From Pseudomonas khorasanensis (GTDB lineage Bacteria; Pseudomonadota; Gammaproteobacteria; Pseudomonadales; Pseudomonadaceae), in NCBI RefSeq assembly GCF_014268505.2, contig NZ_JABWQP020000009.1, positions 148,530 through 212,529 of the forward strand: DNA of 64,000 bases, in the 5' to 3' direction. The translations under genes and the position numbers were made by a program. Below, piece after piece: positions 58,589 to 64,000 of this stretch (position 1 is the stretch's first letter; each line of letters opens with the position of its first letter). The notes below the pieces were generated by a model that worked only from the letters and a program-made list of their open reading frames with translations, was not told the DNA's origin and did not search any database.

Positions 58589-60316
58589 ATGAAGTTTCCA
58601 CGAAGATTTACCAGCGGCGTGCTCATGCTGTTATCCAGCTGCGCGGCGCTGGCGCAAAGCGAATTGGATGTACGGATCAAACCGTCCAACGATGAACTCA
58701 AGGCCAATATAGAAGGCTATATCGGCAGCCTCGGCGATCGCGACGAAGAAGCCTTGCTGCGCTTCAGTCGCGGGGCCGAAGAGCAGGCGCGCAAAGCGGC
58801 CCAGGCGCTGGGCTATTACCAGCCGCAAATCGAAAGTGACGTAAAGGGCGGGGAAAACCCGCGCCTGGTGCTGAACATCGATCCCGGCGAGCCGATCCGC
58901 CTGCGCAACGTCACCATCCGTGTCGATGGCCCGGCGGCTTCCCTCAAATCCTTTCGCGTGCCCAAAAGCGACCTGCTCAAATCCGGCGCGGTGCTCAACC
59001 ATGGCCGTTACGAAGACGCCAAACGCGTAATCCAGAATCAAGCCTCGCGCTTCGGTTATTTCAGCGGTCATTTCACCAGCCAGAAATTGTTGGTCGATCC
59101 GCGTGCGGGTGTGGCCGACATCGAATTGATCTATGACAGCGGCCCACGCTATGCGCTGGGCAAGGTCAGTTTCGAGGGCGACACGCCGTTCGACGAAGAT
59201 CTGTTGCAGCGCATGGTGCCGTTCAAGGAAGGCGAGCCTTACGATTCGGAGCTGATCGCCGAGCTCAACCGCGACCTGCAGTCGAGCGGCTATTTCGAAG
59301 GCGTGCGCGTTGACGCGGCGCCAACAGCAGCACAAAAAAATGTGATCCCGGTCGGCGTCAAACTCGACACCCGCAAACCGCGCACCATGGGCCTGGGCCT
59401 CGGTTACTCCACCGACGTCGGTCCACGTGTCAGGGCCAACTGGACGCGGCACTGGGTCAATCCGCAGGGTGACAGTTATGGCTGGGAGGCCGAACTCTCG
59501 GCGCCACGGCAGAACGTCGGGCTGTTCTATGACATCCCGCTCGACCCGCCACTGACCGACAAACTGCGTTGGGCCGGCGGCTATCAGTTCGAAGACATCG
59601 AAGGCTCCGACACGCTGAGCAAACTGCTGACCTTTGGCCCGGAATGGCACAGCAAGTTGCCCAGCGGCTGGCAGCGGGTGATCTCGCTGAAATGGCAGCG
59701 CGAGGAATACGAGCTGGGTGACGACTCCGGCCTGAGCACCTTGCTGATGCCGGGCATCAGCTACTCGTACCTCAAAAGCGACAATCGCATCGACCCGCAC
59801 AACGGTTATCGCCTGAGCTTCGAGAGCAAAGTGGCGAAGGAAGGTCTGGGTTCGGACAACAACCTTTTATACGGCACCGCGTTGGTCAAAGGCCTGACCA
59901 CGGTGTTCGACAAGCACCGACTGCTTGGCCGGGTGCAGGTTGGCGGCAGCGCCACCAATGGCTACAACTCGATTCCGCCGTCACTGCGCTTCTTCGCCGG
60001 GGGCGATCAGAGCGTGCGCGGTTACGACTACCAGAGCCTGTCGCCGAAGAACTCCGACGGTGACCGCATTGGTGGCCGCTACATGATTGCCGGCAGCGTC
60101 GAGTATCAGTATTCGATCGCCGAGAAATGGCGGGTCGCGACGTTTGTCGACCAAGGCAATTCTTTCAATAAACTTGAACTGCCCGACCTCAAGACCGGGG
60201 TCGGTGTGGGTGTGCGCTGGGTCTCGCCGGTCGGTCCGATCCGTCTTGACCTGGCCCACGCGCTGGACGACGACGGCGGCATCCGGCTGCACTTTTCCAT
60301 GGGGCCTGAGCTTTGA
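58589..60316 (+). CDS. tamA: Outer-membrane translocation protein TamA
   Basis: The 575-residue Omp85-family protein has a signal peptide (about 1-22), three POTRA-like domains (about 25-265) and a C-terminal barrel (about 270-575; GGDQSVRGYDYQSLSPKNSDG, GPIRLDLAHALDDDGG). With TamB it inserts outer-membrane proteins and helps move phospholipids. ATG at 58589 fits the signal peptide. Its stop overlaps the tamB start. Confidence 0.93.
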   Translation: MKFPRRFTSGVLMLLSSCAALAQSELDVRIKPSNDELKANIEGYIGSLGDRDEEALLRFSRGAEEQARKAAQALGYYQPQIESDVKGGENPRLVLNIDPGEPIRLRNVTIRVDGPAASLKSFRVPKSDLLKSGAVLNHGRYEDAKRVIQNQASRFGYFSGHFTSQKLLVDPRAGVADIELIYDSGPRYALGKVSFEGDTPFDEDLLQRMVPFKEGEPYDSELIAELNRDLQSSGYFEGVRVDAAPTAAQKNVIPVGVKLDTRKPRTMGLGLGYSTDVGPRVRANWTRHWVNPQGDSYGWEAELSAPRQNVGLFYDIPLDPPLTDKLRWAGGYQFEDIEGSDTLSKLLTFGPEWHSKLPSGWQRVISLKWQREEYELGDDSGLSTLLMPGISYSYLKSDNRIDPHNGYRLSFESKVAKEGLGSDNNLLYGTALVKGLTTVFDKHRLLGRVQVGGSATNGYNSIPPSLRFFAGGDQSVRGYDYQSLSPKNSDGDRIGGRYMIAGSVEYQYSIAEKWRVATFVDQGNSFNKLELPDLKTGVGVGVRWVSPVGPIRLDLAHALDDDGGIRLHFSMGPEL

Positions 60317-63300
60317 AACGTGGTCTGAAAATAACGGCGCTGACGCTATTGGCGCTGGTGCTGTTGATCGTCTTCAGTCTCGCAGCATTGCTCGGCACCC
60401 AGGCCGGCAGCCGTTGGGCGCTGGGCTTCGTGCCGGGACTGAGCGTGGAGAACTTTCAGGGTCGCCTTGGCGGTCAGTGGAGTGCCGATCATCTGATATG
60501 GCAGCAGGACACGAGCCGCGTCGAACTGAACAGGGCGATCTTCGCCTGGTCGCCGCTGTGCCTGATGCGCATGACCCTGTGCATCGATCAGCTCAAGTCC
60601 GAGCAAGTGATTCTGCAATTTCCGCCGAGCCAGGAAACCACTGAAAGTGGGCCGATCACATTGCCTGATCTGCAGTTGCCGGTGGCCATCGAACTGGGCG
60701 ACGTCGAGGTCGGCAGTCTGTTGTTCAACGGCAGCGAACAACTCAAGGGGTTGCAACTGGCGGCGCACTGGACTGCTCAAGGCCTGAAGATCGACAGCGT
60801 GAAATTGCAGCGTGATGAACTGAGCCTGAACCTGACCGGCCTCCTGCAACCCACCGGCAACTGGCCGCTGAATATCCAGGGCGACCTGACCCTGCCAGCA
60901 CCGGGGACCGAGCCATGGACACTGGCACTGAAGGTGGATGGCGACCTGCTGAAAACCCTCAACCTGCACGCCGACAGCCGTGGCTACCTCGACGGTCAGT
61001 TGAGCGGTGAACTGCAAGCGCTGGCGGAAAACCTGCCGGCCAAGGTGCGCATCACCAGCGAGGCATTCAAGCCGAGCGCCGACCTGCCCGACACGTTGCA
61101 ATTCAACCAGCTTGTCCTCACTGGCGAAGGCGATCTGAAAAACGGTTACCAGCTACTCGGCAACGCCACGCTGCCTGCCGAAAAAGCCCCCGTGGCGTTG
61201 TTGCTCAAAGGCAAGGTCGACGGCAACGGCGCGCAAATCGCAGGGCTCGACCTTAACGCCAGTGACGCACAAAGCCTCAAACTCACCGGAAATGTCGACT
61301 GGAGCAAAGGCCTCAGCGCCCAGGCCAACATCAATTGGCAAGACTTCCCCTGGCACCGGCTCTACCCGGAGATCGACGAGCCGCAAGTCGCGTTGCGCAC
61401 CTTCACCGGCGAAGTCTCTTACACCGACGGCAAGTACCTGGGCAATTTCGCCGCCGCCCTGGATGGCCCGGCGGGCGCGTTCACCCTGAGCAGTCCGTTC
61501 AGCGGCAGCCTGGAACAGATCGCCTTGCCGCAACTGGTGATGCAAGCCGGGCAGGGCAAGGCGCAAGGGCACGTCAATGTACGTTTTGCGGATGGCATCG
61601 CCTGGGATACCGCGCTGGACTTGTCGGCGCTCAACCCGGCGTACTGGGTGGCGGAATTGCCGGGCACCCTGGCCGGGCCGCTGAAGAGCAAAGGCGAGAT
61701 GAAGAACGATCAACTCAGCCTCAGCGCCGACCTTGACCTCAAAGGCAAACTGCGCGGGCAACCGGCGACTCTGCAAGCCAAGGCCGACGGCGCTGGCGAG
61801 CGGTGGAACCTCAACGCCTTGCAAATCCGCCTCGGCGACAACAGCATCAGCGGCAAGGGCAGCCTGCAGGACAAACTCGGCGGCCAGATCGACATCAAGC
61901 TGCCGCGTCTGGCCCAGCTCTGGCCGCAATTGCGCGGACAGATCAACGGTCAGGTTAACGTCGCCGGTACGCTAAAGGCGCCGCAGGGCAAGCTGGATCT
62001 GCAAGGTTCGCAACTGGCCTTCCAGGACAATCGCCTGCAAAGCCTCAACCTCGATGCGACGCTCGACAGTGCGCAGCGGGCGAAGATTGATCTGAAAGGC
62101 ACCGGCATTCAAACGGGTGATACGTCGCTCGGCACCCTGACCGCCAGCGCTCAGGGCGATATCAAAAAGCAGAAACTCATTCTCGACCTGATCGGACCCA
62201 AGCTGAAACTGGCGCTGGGGCTGGATGGCAATCTGGACAAAGGCAATTGGCGCGGGCGGTTGGCGAGCGGTGACATTCAGGCCGGTGGCCAGGACTGGAA
62301 ACTGCAAGCACCGGCCAGACTCGAACGCCTGGCTGACGGCCAGATCAATTTTGGCGCCCACTGCTGGCTGTCCGGCGACGCCAGCCTGTGCGGTGAAGAC
62401 CAGCGGCTGATGCCCGAGCCAAAGCTGCGTTATCACCTCAAGCAATTCCCGATCGAAAGCCTCGCGCAGTGGCTGCCCAAGGACTTCGCCTGGCAGGGCC
62501 GGCTCAACGCCGATCTGCAACTGGACCTGCCGGCCAGCGGCCCGAACGGCGTGGTCAGCGTCGATGCCAGCGGCGGCATTTTGCGCGTACGTGACAAGGA
62601 ACAATGGCTGGACTTCCCGTACCAGACGCTCAAGCTCAGCAGCAAACTGACGCCCAAACGCGTCGACACCGAGCTCAACTTCGTTGGCGGCAAACTCGGC
62701 GAGTTGATGGTGCAGGCGCAGCTCAATCCGCTGCCGAAAAACAAACCGCTGAGCGGCTCGTTCCGCCTCACTGGCCTCGACCTGTCAGTAGCGCGGCCGT
62801 TCGTGCCGATGGTGGAAAAGCTCACCGGCCGGCTCAACGGCAGTGGCACGCTTTCCGGTGGCCTGCTTGCGCCACTGGTCAACGGCACGGTGCAGCTCAG
62901 CGACGGTGAAGTGTCCGGCGCCGAACTGCCGATGGAGCTGCAGGACTTGCAACTCAAAGCGGTGATTGCCGGCGAATCGGTGCGTCTGGACGGCGGATGG
63001 AAAAGCGGCAGGACCGGCCAGGGCAGCCTCGACGGCAACGTCGCCTGGGGTCAGGCGCTGGTGGTCGATCTGGCGCTCAAGGGCACGCAGTTGCCGGTCA
63101 GCGTCGAACCCTACGCCAAGCTCGAGATGGCGCCGGATCTGAAGATTTCGATGGCCGGCGATGAGCTGAAGATCGCCGGTAAAGTTCTGGTGCCCAAAGG
63201 CGAAATCATCGTTCGGGAGCTGCCGCCGTCAACGGTGAAAGTCTCCGATGACACGATCATCGTCGGTGCGCAGACCGAAGAGGGCAAGCCACCGATCGCG

Positions 63301-63987
63301 ATGAAAATGGACATCGACGTGATCGTTGGCCAGGACAAGTTGAGCTTCGCCGGTTTTGGTCTCACCGCCAACCTGCAAGGTCAAGTGCACATCGGCGACA
63401 ACATGGACACGCGCGGCGAGCTGTGGCTCAACGACGGCCGCTATCGCGCCTACGGCCAGCGCCTGACCGTACGGCGTGCACGTCTGCTGTTCGCCGGGCC
63501 CATCGACCAGCCGTATCTCGACATCGAAGCCATCCGCCAGACTGACGACGTGATTGCCGGCATTCGCCTGAGCGGCAGCGCAGAACAGCCCACCACTCAG
63601 ATCTTTTCCGAGCCGGCCATGAGTCAGGAGCAGGCGCTGTCCTATCTGGTGCTGGGGCGTCCGCTGAGCACCAGCGGCGAGGACAACAACATGCTCGCGC
63701 AAGCAGCGCTGGGCCTGGGTTTGATGGGCAGCGCCGGGGTAACCAGTGGCCTGGCCAACGATTTAGGGATTCAGGATTTCCAGCTCGACACTCAGGGCAG
63801 CGGCAACGACACCAGCGTCGTCGCCAGCGGCAATATCTCCGAGAAACTCAGCTTGCGCTACGGCGTTGGCGTATTCGAACCCGCCAGCACCATCGCCCTG
63901 CGCTACAAGCTGAGCAAGAAGGTGTATGTCGAGGCGGCCAGCGGCGTGGCGAGTTCGCTGGATATTTTCTATAAGCGCGATTTCTGA
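60313..63987 (+). CDS. tamB: Translocation and assembly module protein TamB
   Basis: The 1224-residue protein spans the envelope: an N-terminal membrane anchor (about 8-28, LTLLALVLLIVFSLAALLG), a long beta-rich shaft and a conserved C-terminal DUF490/TamB domain (about 870-1224; VLGRPLSTSGEDNNMLAQAALGL, ending LDIFYKRDF). The start codon is TTG, in the sequence TTGA that overlaps the tamA stop by three bases; no ATG start gives the anchor. It is translationally coupled to tamA. Confidence 0.93.
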   Translation: MKRGLKITALTLLALVLLIVFSLAALLGTQAGSRWALGFVPGLSVENFQGRLGGQWSADHLIWQQDTSRVELNRAIFAWSPLCLMRMTLCIDQLKSEQVILQFPPSQETTESGPITLPDLQLPVAIELGDVEVGSLLFNGSEQLKGLQLAAHWTAQGLKIDSVKLQRDELSLNLTGLLQPTGNWPLNIQGDLTLPAPGTEPWTLALKVDGDLLKTLNLHADSRGYLDGQLSGELQALAENLPAKVRITSEAFKPSADLPDTLQFNQLVLTGEGDLKNGYQLLGNATLPAEKAPVALLLKGKVDGNGAQIAGLDLNASDAQSLKLTGNVDWSKGLSAQANINWQDFPWHRLYPEIDEPQVALRTFTGEVSYTDGKYLGNFAAALDGPAGAFTLSSPFSGSLEQIALPQLVMQAGQGKAQGHVNVRFADGIAWDTALDLSALNPAYWVAELPGTLAGPLKSKGEMKNDQLSLSADLDLKGKLRGQPATLQAKADGAGERWNLNALQIRLGDNSISGKGSLQDKLGGQIDIKLPRLAQLWPQLRGQINGQVNVAGTLKAPQGKLDLQGSQLAFQDNRLQSLNLDATLDSAQRAKIDLKGTGIQTGDTSLGTLTASAQGDIKKQKLILDLIGPKLKLALGLDGNLDKGNWRGRLASGDIQAGGQDWKLQAPARLERLADGQINFGAHCWLSGDASLCGEDQRLMPEPKLRYHLKQFPIESLAQWLPKDFAWQGRLNADLQLDLPASGPNGVVSVDASGGILRVRDKEQWLDFPYQTLKLSSKLTPKRVDTELNFVGGKLGELMVQAQLNPLPKNKPLSGSFRLTGLDLSVARPFVPMVEKLTGRLNGSGTLSGGLLAPLVNGTVQLSDGEVSGAELPMELQDLQLKAVIAGESVRLDGGWKSGRTGQGSLDGNVAWGQALVVDLALKGTQLPVSVEPYAKLEMAPDLKISMAGDELKIAGKVLVPKGEIIVRELPPSTVKVSDDTIIVGAQTEEGKPPIAMKMDIDVIVGQDKLSFAGFGLTANLQGQVHIGDNMDTRGELWLNDGRYRAYGQRLTVRRARLLFAGPIDQPYLDIEAIRQTDDVIAGIRLSGSAEQPTTQIFSEPAMSQEQALSYLVLGRPLSTSGEDNNMLAQAALGLGLMGSAGVTSGLANDLGIQDFQLDTQGSGNDTSVVASGNISEKLSLRYGVGVFEPASTIALRYKLSKKVYVEAASGVASSLDIFYKRDF

Positions 63988-64000
63988 AGATTTTCTGAAA

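Overview
The window looks like chromosomal DNA of a Pseudomonas of the fluorescens group. This rests on high G+C and GC-ending codon use, the order folD–tRNAs–tig–clpP–clpX–lon–hupB–ppiD, a leucine-degradation (liu) cluster with its MerR regulator, the Pseudomonas small RNAs PrrF and (as I read it) CrcY, and about a dozen paired REP elements of the type GTGGGAGCGAGCCTGCTCGCGAA. No insertion sequence, prophage structural gene, rRNA operon or CRISPR array was seen.

Layout. 1–9.8 kb: ordinary metabolism and envelope genes (cupin, YceH, DUF1993, SstT, an MFS exporter, NhaR, a small lipoprotein, TerC, a 56-residue membrane protein, a C39-like lipoprotein, two twin 68-residue acidic proteins, PbpG). 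9.8–20.3 kb: folD, a four-tRNA cluster (Arg, His, Leu, His), then the protein quality-control block tig, clpP, clpX, lon, hupB, ppiD, with a heat-shock-type promoter at lon and a degenerate tRNA-Asp-like element between hupB and ppiD. 20.4–28.5 kb: a LysR remnant, a DUF2242 lipoprotein, a two-gene unit of a nitrilase-fold protein lacking two catalytic residues plus an AraC regulator, fadH, a PLP-dependent ACC deaminase/D-cysteine desulfhydrase homologue, and an A+T-rich island holding an unusual two-repeat protein. 28.5–31.6 kb: 2-aminoethylphosphonate degradation (phnW, phnX) with a divergent LysR regulator. 31.6–36.9 kb: a short VgrG, a YebC-family protein, an LRR–protein kinase, ZapE.

36.9–40 kb holds an ECF sigma/anti-sigma pair divergent from a catalase-like/cytochrome b561 pair; the intergenic region has two mirror-image ECF-type promoters, suggesting one regulon. 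40–42.8 kb: an M14 carboxypeptidase, the Fur-controlled sRNA PrrF read from a promoter whose -35 hexamer contains the stop codon of the gene before it, a DUF6124-like gene, and a LexA/PrtR-type self-cleaving repressor. 42.8–52.6 kb: the leucine/isovalerate pathway (liuABCD, liuE, liuR), an acyl-CoA synthetase divergent from liuA, three related LiuR-type palindromes, and the sRNA CrcY downstream of liuE with its own sigma-54-type promoter and six clusters of AANAANAA motifs. 52.8–64 kb: LysR plus acyl-CoA dehydrogenase, a PstS-like–OmpA fusion, exonuclease III, a GNAT acetyltransferase, and the translocation pair tamA–tamB (tamB on a TTG start).

The least explained items are the PTKPV/PDG-repeat protein in its low-G+C island, the degenerate tRNA, the LRR–kinase, the nitrilase-fold protein without catalytic Lys and Cys, and the twin acidic proteins. 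All assignments are from reading the sequence alone; no database search was run.
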